36,862 nt of DNA from Paenibacillus taichungensis. Lineage in GTDB: Bacteria > Bacillota > Bacilli > Paenibacillales > Paenibacillaceae. The position numbers and the translations under genes were made by a program. The first letter of the stretch is position 1; each line of letters starts with the position of its first letter. Location: contig NZ_JABMCC010000082.1 of assembly GCF_013359905.1 (NCBI RefSeq), forward strand, positions 1 to 36,862. The letters run 5' to 3'. Shown piece by piece: positions 1-7,751 of the stretch. Below the pieces are notes generated by a model. It was not told the origin of the DNA, ran no database searches, and worked only from the letters and a program-made list of their open reading frames with translations.

Positions 1-94
1 CGAACTGATAGTCCTCTGGCAGTGACTCCACACGTGCCATCATCATTTTGTACTCTTTTTTATCACCAATCATTTTTTTGAATAATTCCATCAT
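1..94 (-). CDS. DUF1048 family protein, N-terminal fragment (cut by window edge)
   Basis: The first 31 codons read MMELFKKMIGDKKEYKMMMA followed by RVESLPEDYQF, which matches my memory of the start of DUF1048 proteins (a small helical family of unknown function). The start ATG at 94 follows a good ribosome site, GGAGGAG, about 9 bases upstream. A second ATG at 91 is equally possible. It lies 74 bases downstream of the padR-like gene on the same strand. PadR regulators and DUF1048 genes are commonly paired in Bacillota, so the two probably form one transcript. The rest of the gene is outside the window. Confidence 0.7.
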   Translation of the reverse strand, partial: MMELFKKMIGDKKEYKMMMARVESLPEDYQF

Positions 95-168
95 ATTATT
101 TTTCTCCTCCTTTTTATAAAGCTCAACAAGACACTCCAAAAATTATCGGTGCGGAATATCTTATGATG

Positions 169-489
169 TCAGATTGACTTCAAGACGTTGATTTTTGATG
201 TTACAAAACCCCATTTTTCCCAAAACAATTCAAGTTCTTGGCGGCCATCCTCATTAAGCGAGTAGAATTTGCGGGGCGGCCCCATATCTGAAGGTTTCTT
301 CTCGATATTCACCAGTTTTTTCTTTTCTAATCGCACAAGGATGGTGTAGACTGTCCCTTCCACGACTTCGGTAAAACCTAGCTCGCTCAATCGGCGGGTA
401 ATCTCATAGCCATAGGTCTCATGGCGGCTGATAATTTCCATTACGCAACCTTCGAGCGAGCCCTTCAGCATTTCAGTTAAATTCTCCAT
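169..489 (-). CDS. PadR family transcriptional regulator
   Basis: A 106-residue protein, the usual size for a short PadR regulator. The winged-helix domain covers about residues 8-85, with YGYEITRRLSELGF as the typical PadR recognition segment, then GTVYTILVRLEKKKLV, and the wing GPPRKFYSLNEDGRQEL. It should bind DNA as a dimer and repress its own operon in response to a small ligand or stress; the ligand cannot be told from sequence. The start ATG is preceded by GAGGAGGA. The DUF1048 gene follows on the same strand. A good sigma-A promoter lies about 115 bases upstream, and GTAC-containing half sites around it could be its operator. Confidence 0.9.
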   Translation of the reverse strand: MENLTEMLKGSLEGCVMEIISRHETYGYEITRRLSELGFTEVVEGTVYTILVRLEKKKLVNIEKKPSDMGPPRKFYSLNEDGRQELELFWEKWGFVTSKINVLKSI

Positions 490-610
490 GTTCAGATCCT
501 CCTCTAATTTGCCCCTCCTCTAATCAGTATCACTTATATTCAGTAAAACATAGTACCGAGGGAAATTATTACTCAACCGAATCCTACTTAGTAATACTTA
601 TTACCTGTAC

Positions 611-640
611 ATCGTATCACTGAGTACCAGAGAATGTCAA
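611..640 (-). promoter_or_regulatory. Predicted sigma-A promoter of the padR-DUF1048 operon
   Basis: On the minus strand a consensus -35 TTGACA (640-635) is followed after 18 bases by TACGAT (616-611). Transcription would start near 604, leaving a leader of about 115 bases. The spacer contains GGTACTCAGTGATAC, and a related TAGTACC lies at 551-557. These could be PadR half sites, but that is a guess. Confidence 0.5.
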
Positions 641-801
641 CTACTTTTAATTTTTTTTATCCCCCTCACTATTCATCTTTTCAAATACAAGTTACCATAG
701 TTAATTATAATCATCCCTGTTCTTCCGTACTAATTATGAAAAGTTAATTATTGGAATAATTATCCAACTTAACTGAAGAATAAAATACGTCTTACATTTA
801 A

Positions 802-832
802 AGAGGAGCATCTTCTAAGAGAAAACTCCTCT
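802..832. terminator. Hairpin downstream of the OYE-family gene
   Basis: AGAGGAG at 802-808 pairs with CTCCTCT at 826-832 around a 17-base loop that can pair further. It lies 16 bases past the stop of the reductase gene on the minus strand, where it is followed by TTTAAAT. The plus-strand side has a better tract, ATTTTTGA. It is probably the terminator of the reductase transcript; the U tract is weak. Confidence 0.5.
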
Positions 833-847
833 ATTTTTGATATAATG

Positions 848-1981
848 TTATTCTTCAATATTAAACCATGGACCTGAAGCTTGGATCACACTCCATAGTT
901 TTTCCGGAAGCTCCAGCTCATGAACTTCGGAAGCCTTTATAGCAGTTTGAATTTCGGACTCTTTTCCACCTTGAACCTTTTCAACCCAGTCTGGATCTGT
1001 AATTAAGGCGTGTCCTATCGCAGCTAAATTAAGACCTTGCTCTAATCCTTTTGCAATATCCTCCGGCGTTACCATAGAACCCGCAGCCAAAACCGGAAGT
1101 CTGCTATTAACATGGTTAACGATCAATTCCAGATATGTTGTTTCATCTTGCCTATCCACTGGCTTTGAATAAAGAGCATCAGCTAGTGAAGCATGCATAT
1201 AATCCACTCCCTCTTCAATCAGTCGGTCAATTAATACATAGGTATCCTTCATTCTTAAACCGCCTTCTTGATGTTCCTCAGGAGAGATTCGGTAACCCAA
1301 AATAAATGGTTTTGTAGCATGGTTTTTGATGACGTTTTTCATTTTATTAATTACGGCTAGTGGGAAACGAAGGCGGTTCTCCATTGATCCTCCCCATAGA
1401 TCCTCACGTCTGTTGAAGAAAGGAGAGAAGAAGTTTTGAAGTAAAAATCCGTGCGCACCATGAATTTCAACTCCATCAAACCCTGCTTCAATGGCTCTTC
1501 TTGTTGTTTCTCCAAACGCATGAATCACTTCCAATATCTCATCGTGCGAAAGTTCTCTCGGCAAAACGGAAGGAGCAAATCCAGTTGCTTCCGTCTCTAC
1601 AGCACTGGAACTAACCACTTCTCCATTTGGTGTAAGGTTCGGGAGTGCTTTGTTACCTGCGTGGAAAATTTGTAGTACCGCAGCAGCTCCCCCGCTTTTT
1701 GCTGCATTCGCCAATTTTCGTAAACTTGGGATGAATGTATCGTCATAAGCTGCAAATTCATTTGTAAAACCTATTCCATTAGGTTGGACATGCGTACATC
1801 CTGTTATAACTAAACCTATGCCTTTCACTCTTCTTCTGTAATATTTCACTTCACCATCTGAGATCGTGTAATCGTCATTACTGGCCCAAGTAGTCATGGG
1901 TGACATTACAACCCGATTTCTAAGGGTAATTCCATTGTTAAATGTGAAGGATGCAAACAAGTTGTTATAATTTGTGTTCAT
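848..1981 (-). CDS. NADH:flavin oxidoreductase, Old Yellow Enzyme family
   Basis: A 377-residue FMN-dependent ene-reductase of the OYE superfamily, close in length to Bacillus YqiG-type proteins. Visible features are LRNRVVMSPMTT near the N terminus (FMN-binding strand), QIFHAGNKA, the active-site segment EIHGAHGFLLQNFFSPFFNR with the paired His residues, WGGSMENRLRFP, and a C-terminal phosphate-binding segment (LAAGSM, then GHALITDP). It likely reduces activated C=C bonds of electrophiles or quinones with NAD(P)H in the cytoplasm; the natural substrate is unknown. It lies divergent from a MerR-family gene with two dyads in between, suggesting control by that regulator in an electrophile or aldehyde stress response. 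Confidence 0.93.
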   Translation of the reverse strand: MNTNYNNLFASFTFNNGITLRNRVVMSPMTTWASNDDYTISDGEVKYYRRRVKGIGLVITGCTHVQPNGIGFTNEFAAYDDTFIPSLRKLANAAKSGGAAAVLQIFHAGNKALPNLTPNGEVVSSSAVETEATGFAPSVLPRELSHDEILEVIHAFGETTRRAIEAGFDGVEIHGAHGFLLQNFFSPFFNRREDLWGGSMENRLRFPLAVINKMKNVIKNHATKPFILGYRISPEEHQEGGLRMKDTYVLIDRLIEEGVDYMHASLADALYSKPVDRQDETTYLELIVNHVNSRLPVLAAGSMVTPEDIAKGLEQGLNLAAIGHALITDPDWVEKVQGGKESEIQTAIKASEVHELELPEKLWSVIQASGPWFNIEE

Positions 1982-2027
1982 TTTCTAACCTCTTTCTAAT
2001 TTTTTTAAACATTAGTCATTGTTGTTG

Positions 2028-2041
2028 GCTTAAGTTAAAGC
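2028..2041. promoter_or_regulatory. Imperfect dyad, possible MerR operator
   Basis: GCTTAAGTTAAAGC has perfect GCTT/AAGC outer arms. It is about 47 bases upstream of the reductase start, where a MerR-type promoter spacer would be expected. No convincing -35/-10 pair could be fixed around it, so the assignment is by position and symmetry only. Confidence 0.35.
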
Positions 2042-2164
2042 GTATATTCGATTCCCAACCGAGTAAAAAAGCAATCTTCTGCTCCTTGTTGATAGCCGAT
2101 TAATGATAAGCAGATTACCAGTTGATGAGCACAAACAACATTGGTAGAATGACATCATAAAGTA

Positions 2165-2179
2165 TTCGAGTAACTCGAA
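2165..2179. promoter_or_regulatory. Perfect palindrome upstream of the MerR gene
   Basis: TTCGAGTAACTCGAA has seven-base arms around a central base. It ends 25 bases before the TTG start of the MerR gene and 11 bases before its ribosome site. It is a possible autoregulatory operator or a short mRNA hairpin. Confidence 0.4.
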
Positions 2180-2204
2180 GACAATAGCATGGAGGTGCGA
2201 CATT

Positions 2205-2693
2205 TTGATTCAGACATTACATGAACCAAAATATACGGTAAAAGATGTATCTGAAATAACTGGACTTACAAAACATACGATTCGTTATTATGATGACCAA
2301 CAATTAATTCCTTTCGTTTCAAGAGACAGTAATAACAATCGCTTATTCTCAGACCATGATCTGGATTGGTTGCGAATGGTACACTCCTTTCGTATTTCAG
2401 GCTTGCCGATTTCAGAAGTTAAACATTATATTGCGATGTGTTTGCAAGGTGACGAGACGATTCCTGAAAGGGCTGAGCTTGTTACAAAGCAAGAAAAAGA
2501 ACTTGAAACGAAGATCAATAAGTATAATCTTCAATTAATGCACATCAAGGAGAAGAAGGCTTACTATAAAAGTGTCTTATCTGGTCAATTGAATGATACC
2601 TGGAACCCAGTTAACAATAACCCAGAATGCGGAGAAAAATATGATATACCTGAACATATCAAATCAGCATCAAAAGCTCATGTTTCACCTTAA
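2205..2693 (+). CDS. MerR family transcriptional regulator
   Basis: A 162-residue protein with an N-terminal MerR winged helix (about residues 10-80: YTVKDVSEITGLTKHTIRYY, then a wing ending NNNRLFSDHDLDWLRMV). It continues into the long dimerisation helix (about 90-135) rich in Lys and Glu. It resembles the AdhR/YyaN-type aldehyde-responsive group. There is no obvious metal-binding Cys pair in the short C-terminal tail, although one Cys occurs near residue 142. The start is TTG, chosen because GGAGGTG lies 7 bases upstream. It is divergent from the OYE-type reductase, its likely target, and ends in a strong terminator 15 bases after the stop. Confidence 0.92.
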   Translation: MIQTLHEPKYTVKDVSEITGLTKHTIRYYDDQQLIPFVSRDSNNNRLFSDHDLDWLRMVHSFRISGLPISEVKHYIAMCLQGDETIPERAELVTKQEKELETKINKYNLQLMHIKEKKAYYKSVLSGQLNDTWNPVNNNPECGEKYDIPEHIKSASKAHVSP

Positions 2694-2705
2694 AAGATAG
2701 TCTAG

Positions 2706-2737
2706 GGCTTCGTGTGCACACGAAGTCAATTTTTATT
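2706..2737 (+). terminator. Rho-independent terminator of the MerR gene
   Basis: An 18-base perfect palindrome, CTTCGTGTGCACACGAAG (2708-2725), is followed by TCAATTTTTATTT. It starts 15 bases after the MerR stop codon. Confidence 0.85.
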
Positions 2738-3093
2738 TAATTGTCCCTCCACACCTCTCAACTTCAGGGCGCAGATCCTCCAACGGCTTATCCAGCCACT
2801 TGTCTTCAGTGTACCGATAAAATAAAAAAGCCGCTAAAATAGCGACTTTGAATGGACAACTGCTACTACTGTACATTGACACAAAGGCTAAGCTGCCCGT
2901 TAGTGAACAAAAGCAGCCGATCACATTGGTCAGCTGCTTTCTTAGTTGTATTGAGCTATCGTTACCCGCTAGCGTAATTGACTAAGTAAGGTTTAATTAT
3001 CTTGAAAGTGTTTTGATCAGTCACACGTCATCGGGACACTGCTGTCTCTTCTTTAGTGAACTCTAGTTTGTTGGTTTGATGAGCCTCATTTAA
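2738..3093. other. Gene-poor stretch with two hairpins and possible decayed sequence
   Basis: No convincing gene is present. A 63-codon minus-strand reading frame (2733-2924) crosses a terminator-like hairpin, lacks a ribosome site and has an unnatural composition, so I do not call it. A second hairpin pairs AGCAGCCGA (2912-2920) with TCAGCTGCT (2930-2938) around a nine-base loop. The stretch may be the long 3' region of the LOG-family gene plus remnants of deleted DNA. Confidence 0.4.
2819..2846 (-). terminator. Terminator-like hairpin, minus strand
   Basis: On the minus strand GTCGCTA-TTT-TAGCGGC forms a seven-pair stem with one G-U pair, followed by TTTTTTATTTTA. It is the first good minus-strand terminator after the LOG-family gene, whose stop is about 250 bases upstream. 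The same core recurs at 7326-7342 and 34145-34160. Confidence 0.7.
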
Positions 3094-3675
3094 TCAAGTA
3101 CGTTTTTCCGTGAGATACGTTCTGACAGGAGGAGCAGTATATAATGAAAATTGATTAAGTATCCCTGCCGGAGTTTGATCTATTAAGACCATATCCCGAA
3201 CGTTCGGTTGCATGAAACGTTCTCGGTCCATAACATTAAACATGGATACAATGGGATCGAAGTACTGATTAACATTCAATAAACCACAAGGCTTTTGATG
3301 CAGACCAAGCTGGCCCCAAGTAAATATTTCAAAATATTCTTCTAATGTCCCCGGCCCGCCTGGGAGTGAAATAAATCCATCTGCTAATTCAGCCATTTTG
3401 GCTTTACGTTCATGCATAGAATCGACCATAATAAGTTCAGTCAAACCTTTATGCGCAATCTCACGAGTCTGTAAAAAATGAGGAAGCACTCCAATTACAC
3501 GGCCCCCTTTTTCCAACACTGCATCAGCAACTTCTCCCATGAGCCCAGTAATAGCGCCTCCGTAAATCAGGGTGATTTCGCGACTCGCTAGTTCATGACC
3601 CAGTTCTATTGCAGCTTCTTTGTATATTGCAGATTTTCCTTCTTTGGAACCACAGAATACAGCAATTGATTTCAT
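3094..3675 (-). CDS. LOG family protein (TIGR00730-type Rossmann fold)
   Basis: A 193-residue cytoplasmic protein of the LOG (lonely guy) family, whose members hydrolyse nucleoside 5'-monophosphates or cytokinin riboside monophosphates to base and ribose phosphate. Visible motifs are the N-terminal SIAVFCGS strand, IYGGAITGLMG (residues 37-47), the HERK segment (88-91) and the signature SLPGGPGTLEEYFE (103-116) holding the PGGxGTxxE active site. It is the same size as Bacillus YvdD. The real substrate in bacteria is uncertain. The gene is divergent from a WYL-domain regulator across 111 bases containing a perfect inverted repeat, so it is a probable regulatory target. Confidence 0.92.
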   Translation of the reverse strand: MKSIAVFCGSKEGKSAIYKEAAIELGHELASREITLIYGGAITGLMGEVADAVLEKGGRVIGVLPHFLQTREIAHKGLTELIMVDSMHERKAKMAELADGFISLPGGPGTLEEYFEIFTWGQLGLHQKPCGLLNVNQYFDPIVSMFNVMDRERFMQPNVRDMVLIDQTPAGILNQFSLYTAPPVRTYLTEKRT

Positions 3676-3739
3676 AGATACATTTTCTCCATTTCTTTTG
3701 TTAAATGCTTCATACTTTCTATATATTACAGGTGAAACT

Positions 3740-3757
3740 ATGACATCTTTATGTCAT
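3740..3757. promoter_or_regulatory. Perfect inverted repeat, probable operator of the WYL regulator
   Basis: ATGACAT-CTTT-ATGTCAT has seven-base perfect arms with a four-base spacer, midway between the divergent LOG-family and WYL-regulator genes. A CATAAT hexamer partly overlaps its right arm and could be the -10 of the regulator gene, so binding would block transcription. Confidence 0.6.
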
Positions 3758-3786
3758 AATTAGATTAAAAATTTTGGGGGATCTCC

Positions 3787-4710
3787 GTGAAAATTGAAAG
3801 GATTTTATCGATAGTGTTACTTTTGTTAGAACGTAAAAAAGTGAGTTCCTCTGAATTCGCGAAAATGTTTGAGGTCACTCCTCGTACTATCTTTCGAGAT
3901 ATCGAAACCATTACCAAAGCCGGAATTCCAATCACCTCTTCCCCTGGTGTGAATGGTGGCTTCAGTATTATGGAGCGTTACAAATTTGAGAAGAAGATCT
4001 TTACGCAAGCGGAGATATTAGTTTTAATACTTGGATTAAACAGCATCCATTCAACTGTTTCTAGCGATGAAGTCTTGAACGCTATTGCTAAAGTGAAATC
4101 ATTGATCTCGGAAGATGAAAATCGACTGGTAGATAAACTAATAACAATTGATCCTTCACCTTGGTTCGGAAGTACTCATGTCAAACCACCTGAATTGGCG
4201 CAAATTAGAACCGCAATTGAAGAGGACCGCTTAATTACATTTGAATATCTAGATCCTTTTGAAGGTATGACTCCTTTGGAACTCACCATTGAGCCTTGCC
4301 GACTAGTATTGAAAAATTCAGTGTGGTATATGCAAGGATTTTGTACAGAGAAAGGGGGATTCCGAATGTTTAAGGTTTCCCGTATTTCTTCTCTTGTTAC
4401 TCACCATGATACATTTAGGAAAAGACAAATCGAAGACGAGGTTTTAGATATAACGGAGAAAGAAATTATACATTTAACTCTGCTTTTTGACCAATCACTT
4501 ATTCCTTATATGAGCGAATACTGTGGAGAGAACAACATTCGCTTCTATGAAGGTGTTAAGTGGATAGCAAAGTTCCCCTTCATTGGAAATGACCATGGAT
4601 ATACTCATTTACTTAGCTTTGGGGACAAATGCGAATGTCTCGAGCCTGAACATGTAAGAAGCGAGTTAACCAAACGAATTGAGGGTATTTACAAAATCTA
4701 TTCCAATTGA
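3787..4710 (+). CDS. HTH-WYL transcriptional regulator (YafY/YobV type)
   Basis: A 307-residue protein with an N-terminal HTH_11 winged helix (residues 1-60: RILSIVLLLLERKKVSSSEF, then VTPRTIFRDIETITKAGIPI). This is followed by a linker helix region and a WYL-type ligand domain (about 140-220, including ITFEYLDPF and the SVWYMQGFC strand), then a C-terminal extension. WYL proteins sense nucleotides or small metabolites and act as repressors or activators. The start is GTG, preceded by GGGGGA. It is divergent from the LOG-family gene, with an 18-base inverted repeat between them that is the likely operator for both directions. The direction of control and the ligand are not visible. Confidence 0.92.
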   Translation: MKIERILSIVLLLLERKKVSSSEFAKMFEVTPRTIFRDIETITKAGIPITSSPGVNGGFSIMERYKFEKKIFTQAEILVLILGLNSIHSTVSSDEVLNAIAKVKSLISEDENRLVDKLITIDPSPWFGSTHVKPPELAQIRTAIEEDRLITFEYLDPFEGMTPLELTIEPCRLVLKNSVWYMQGFCTEKGGFRMFKVSRISSLVTHHDTFRKRQIEDEVLDITEKEIIHLTLLFDQSLIPYMSEYCGENNIRFYEGVKWIAKFPFIGNDHGYTHLLSFGDKCECLEPEHVRSELTKRIEGIYKIYSN

Positions 4711-4789
4711 AAAAAACGCATCGATTTCTTCCATCGGTACCTTTATTACATTCTTCAATATCCCCTGCCTCGTGTTAAATCGCTCTGTG

Positions 4790-4843
4790 AAAAAAGAAAG
4801 GCTCGCACAGGCAGGGTATTATTACTTCCTGCCCCATACGAGC
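4790..4843 (-). terminator. Rho-independent terminator of fbp
   Basis: On the minus strand GCTCG...GGCAGG pairs with CCTGCC...CGAGC in a long interrupted stem (4801-4843), followed by TTTCTTTTTT. It lies about 60 bases after the fbp stop codon. Confidence 0.75.
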
Positions 4844-4900
4844 GTCTACGTTAGATTGCACTCAAACGGTTGATCCGGATGTGTACTTTTAGTAATCGTT

Positions 4901-6832
4901 TCATTTCATGTAGCGATATTCTAGTAGATCCTTCAAATTTGAGATTTTCTGCAGCAGCTTCTCCCCGACATTGGTTTCCCTCACCAGCTTCCGCTCCAGT
5001 TCTTTGTCCACCAATCTTTTTACAGATAACACGTCCGTTCCGTTACATAACACATCTTCTTTTGAATTAAATTTCTGATGAGCGACGAGCTGCATGCCAA
5101 AGGAATTAAACAACAAGGTATATCCGGCAATGCCCGTTGTGGATTGATAGGCTTTGGAGAAACCGCCGTCAATCACGATCATTTTTCCGTTTGCTTTAAC
5201 AGGGCTCTCTCCACGACTTTCTTTGACTGGCGTGTGGCCGTTAATGACATGTCCATGATCTGGATTCAAATCAAACTCCAACAAGATTTTTCGACAGATC
5301 TCTTCATTTTCACGTAAATGGTAGTAAGGATTCTTTCTCTCCTTATGTGCTTCTTTATCTTGGATAAAATAACGTTCAAAAGTGGTCATTTCTCTCTTTC
5401 CAAAGAGCGAGGAACATTCCCCTGTCCAGATGTACCATACCATATCCGTCGCCAGATCTTCAGTCTCTTCCGGATGCGCAAAGGCGTAACGCAAATAATC
5501 TTCAAAAACATCAAGCAATTGACTGCCCGCATATGTCTTGCCTTCAATCTTCATTTCTTCCATATTTCCTTCTTCATCCAAAGGAATACAGCCGTGGATT
5601 AACAAATTCCCGTTGTATTTTAAATAAAGGCTACCCTTTTTCATGAGAAAATTCATATGTCTGGCCATCTTTTCGGAATGCTGAACGGAGAACAACAGCT
5701 TTTCCATCACCAGGCGTTCTTCCTCCAGCAATTGTTCAGGCTTCTGCGGATTTACGGTTGCGAAACAGGTGTTTTCCAGTAGGTACGTTTTACCGCAGAT
5801 TTTGATTTCATTTTTGTCGTAATCAATCTGCTCCAGCAAAAGTCTTTCAGACATATTAAAGTATGGGCGTCTCTTGATAATCGGGATTTCAAGTTTAAAC
5901 TGGATCATAGCAATGGCTTGGTGAATTTTGGTGATCTGCAGAATTTCTTGCTCCGATACGTTATAGCCAGCCTGTATCTTAGGTCTGAAGGGCGAATTGT
6001 CTTCATAGTATTTCTCCGCCAAGTTTAGTAATGGGCGTAGATTGATTCCGTATACATCTTCAATGATGTCCAGATTGTCGTATCTGGCGCAGATCCGGAT
6101 AATATTCGCAAGGCAGACCAGAGAACCCGCATAAGCACCGATCCAGAGGACATCATGGTTCCCCCACTGAATGTCTACAGAATGGTAGTTGATTAGCGTA
6201 TCCATTATTTTATCGGGGTCCGGACCCCGATCATAGATATCTCCAACCACATGAAGATGGTCAACCACCAGGCGCTGGGTCGTATAAGCAAGGCCGATGA
6301 TGAGCTTGTCCGCCTGGCCCAAGGATATAATTTGTCGATATATTTCCTCGTAATAAGGGTCCTTATTGTTGGTCGTATCCGTCTTGTATAGAAGCTCTTC
6401 TACAATATATACATACTGCTCCGGCAGAGCTTTACGCAATTTCGAGCGCGTATACTTGGAAGAGGCATAAGAAATAAGCATAAGCATTTGTTCAATCGTT
6501 TGTCTATACCACTGGTTCAAAGCCTGTTTATTGCACAGTTCCCCTATAACCAGCTGTATTTTTTCTTCCGGATAATAAACCAACGCCGCAAAATCATTGA
6601 TTTCTTGATCCGTCCAAACCTCCCGGAATAATTCTTTGATTTTCTCTTTGACGGTACCCGAACCGTTTCTTAGGACATGCTGAAAAGCCTGGAACTCCCC
6701 ATGCAAATCACTGACAAAATGCTCGGTTCCCTTCGGGAGATTGGAGATCGCCTCAAGGTTGATGATCTCTGTTATGATTTTTTCTTCCGTATCATATTTC
6801 TCGGCCAATAAATCTAGAAACTGCTCATCCAA
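4901..6832 (-). CDS. fbp: Fructose-1,6-bisphosphatase, class III
   Basis: A 643-residue class III FBPase, the Firmicutes gluconeogenic enzyme that hydrolyses fructose 1,6-bisphosphate to fructose 6-phosphate. It is about the length of the Bacillus subtilis enzyme. The metallophosphoesterase motifs appear in order: SDLHGE (41-46), [27 protein letters not shown], and a C-terminal NGHTP. The start is TTG, chosen because AAGGGGG lies 9 bases upstream; the ATG two codons in is out of frame. It stands alone, with its own terminator and about 430 bases of AT-rich DNA upstream. In this family the enzyme is usually constitutive and controlled by metabolites such as phosphoenolpyruvate. Confidence 0.97.
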   Translation of the reverse strand: MDEQFLDLLAEKYDTEEKIITEIINLEAISNLPKGTEHFVSDLHGEFQAFQHVLRNGSGTVKEKIKELFREVWTDQEINDFAALVYYPEEKIQLVIGELCNKQALNQWYRQTIEQMLMLISYASSKYTRSKLRKALPEQYVYIVEELLYKTDTTNNKDPYYEEIYRQIISLGQADKLIIGLAYTTQRLVVDHLHVVGDIYDRGPDPDKIMDTLINYHSVDIQWGNHDVLWIGAYAGSLVCLANIIRICARYDNLDIIEDVYGINLRPLLNLAEKYYEDNSPFRPKIQAGYNVSEQEILQITKIHQAIAMIQFKLEIPIIKRRPYFNMSERLLLEQIDYDKNEIKICGKTYLLENTCFATVNPQKPEQLLEEERLVMEKLLFSVQHSEKMARHMNFLMKKGSLYLKYNGNLLIHGCIPLDEEGNMEEMKIEGKTYAGSQLLDVFEDYLRYAFAHPEETEDLATDMVWYIWTGECSSLFGKREMTTFERYFIQDKEAHKERKNPYYHLRENEEICRKILLEFDLNPDHGHVINGHTPVKESRGESPVKANGKMIVIDGGFSKAYQSTTGIAGYTLLFNSFGMQLVAHQKFNSKEDVLCNGTDVLSVKRLVDKELERKLVRETNVGEKLLQKISNLKDLLEYRYMK

Positions 6833-7262
6833 AACAGATGTCCCCCTTCAAGGAAGTATGGTGATGTATAGGTCATTAAGGCTCGAAGATATCGCTCCAA
6901 GGACAATCCTTTTGAACAATAGCTAAAAAGAAAAACATTAGTTTTTTGGTAACTCTTTAGCTGTATGGTTAACAATAAAAATAAAATTATTTATATGGTG
7001 ATTATCAGCACTGCCTTTCCCCATCATACTCCCGTTTCTCATATATGAACAAATTTTATTAAAAGGATGTATTTTGGATTGCTCATTTAAGCTAACTCAC
7101 TCACGTAATATCCGACTGCTTAAAACTTTCGATCCCTAACTATAATAGTGATTATGAATGATACAACTATTCTTCAGTTATTTTGAAAAACGGTAAAACT
7201 TAAATTAATTAAGAGCCATTCAATGGAACTGTCATAGAAGTTTTACTCGACCTATAAGTGTT
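6833..7262. other. AT-rich gene-free stretch upstream of fbp
   Basis: No reading frame with a ribosome site, tRNA or repeat was recognised on either strand. Several AT-rich hexamers resemble -10 boxes, but none pairs convincingly with a -35, so the fbp promoter could not be placed. Confidence 0.5.
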
Positions 7263-7313
7263 TCACATTAACCACATCTGGTTTGCTTGAATCCCAGCTC
7301 CGATATATACCGA

Positions 7314-7342
7314 AAAATAAAAAAAGCCGCCAAAATAGCGAC
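7314..7342 (-). terminator. Terminator-like hairpin, minus strand
   Basis: On the minus strand GTCGCTATTTTGGCGGC folds with G-U pairs and is followed by TTTTTTTATTTTTCG. Its core and flanks closely resemble the hairpin at 2819-2846. It lies downstream of the solute-binding-protein remnant. Confidence 0.65.
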
Positions 7343-7426
7343 TTGTACCCTGGATAGATGGTTTCAATGACAGCGTCGGTATGTGTGGTGCCGGTCTTTG
7401 CCTCGTATGTGGTTCCACTACCAGGA

Positions 7427-7646
7427 TTAACGCATAAGGTTGAACTCCTCTTCCATTTTTTGTAAAATTGTTCGTGAGAAGGCTGTTATCCGAGCTTTGA
7501 TGAGCGAACACATTAATGGACACGGTGTCTCTGGACGAAGCGCCTCCTCCCTCTTCCCCGTTGCCCCGATTTGAGGATGAACATCCCGCCAGTGCCATAG
7601 ACAGAAGAAGTAAACAAGCAAGTACGATTAATCCTGTTTTTCTCAA
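7427..7646 (-). pseudogene. Remnant of an extracellular solute-binding lipoprotein
   Basis: The frame opening at 7646 encodes a clean lipoprotein signal (RKTGLIVLACLLLLSMALAG, then the lipobox Cys and a Ser/Gly-rich linker) followed by DTVSINVFAHQSSDN and LLTNNFTK. This is the usual beginning of the Paenibacillus sugar-ABC binding proteins. At the A6 run the homology switches to another frame, MEEEFNL, which then stops at 7427. The remaining 400 or so residues expected for the family are absent. The start is TTG without a good ribosome site. I read it as a frameshifted, truncated relic. The frame that continues to 7263 crosses a terminator and is not protein-like. Confidence 0.7.
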
Positions 7647-7690
7647 ATAGACCCATTAATGGCGGACAATCTAACCAATACTAATAGCTT

Positions 7691-7717
7691 AAAGACCCCT
7701 CATGGGGGTCTTTTTTT
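7691..7717 (+). terminator. Strong terminator, plus-strand oriented
   Basis: AAAGACCCC-TCATG-GGGGTCTTT is a perfect nine-base stem followed on the plus strand by a run of T. The minus-strand side has only TTTAAG, so it would be a weaker end for the esterase operon finishing at 7752. No plus-strand gene lies upstream of it. Confidence 0.75.
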
Positions 7718-7751
7718 AATTTATTTACTCCTCACATTCATGGATCTTATG

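Noticed and set aside
2733..2924. 63-codon minus-strand reading frame with a hydrophobic stretch
   Set aside because: It runs through a terminator hairpin, has no ribosome site and no recognisable family, and its hydrophobic part is the translated T tract.
3001..3093. Possible insertion-sequence remnant downstream of the LOG-family gene
   Set aside because: No transposase fragment, terminal inverted repeats or target duplication could be seen; only low-information hairpins were found.
7263..7426. Continuation of the solute-binding remnant as a 127-residue protein
   Set aside because: After the A6 run this frame has no family resemblance, while the neighbouring frame keeps it for a few residues, and it also crosses a terminator.
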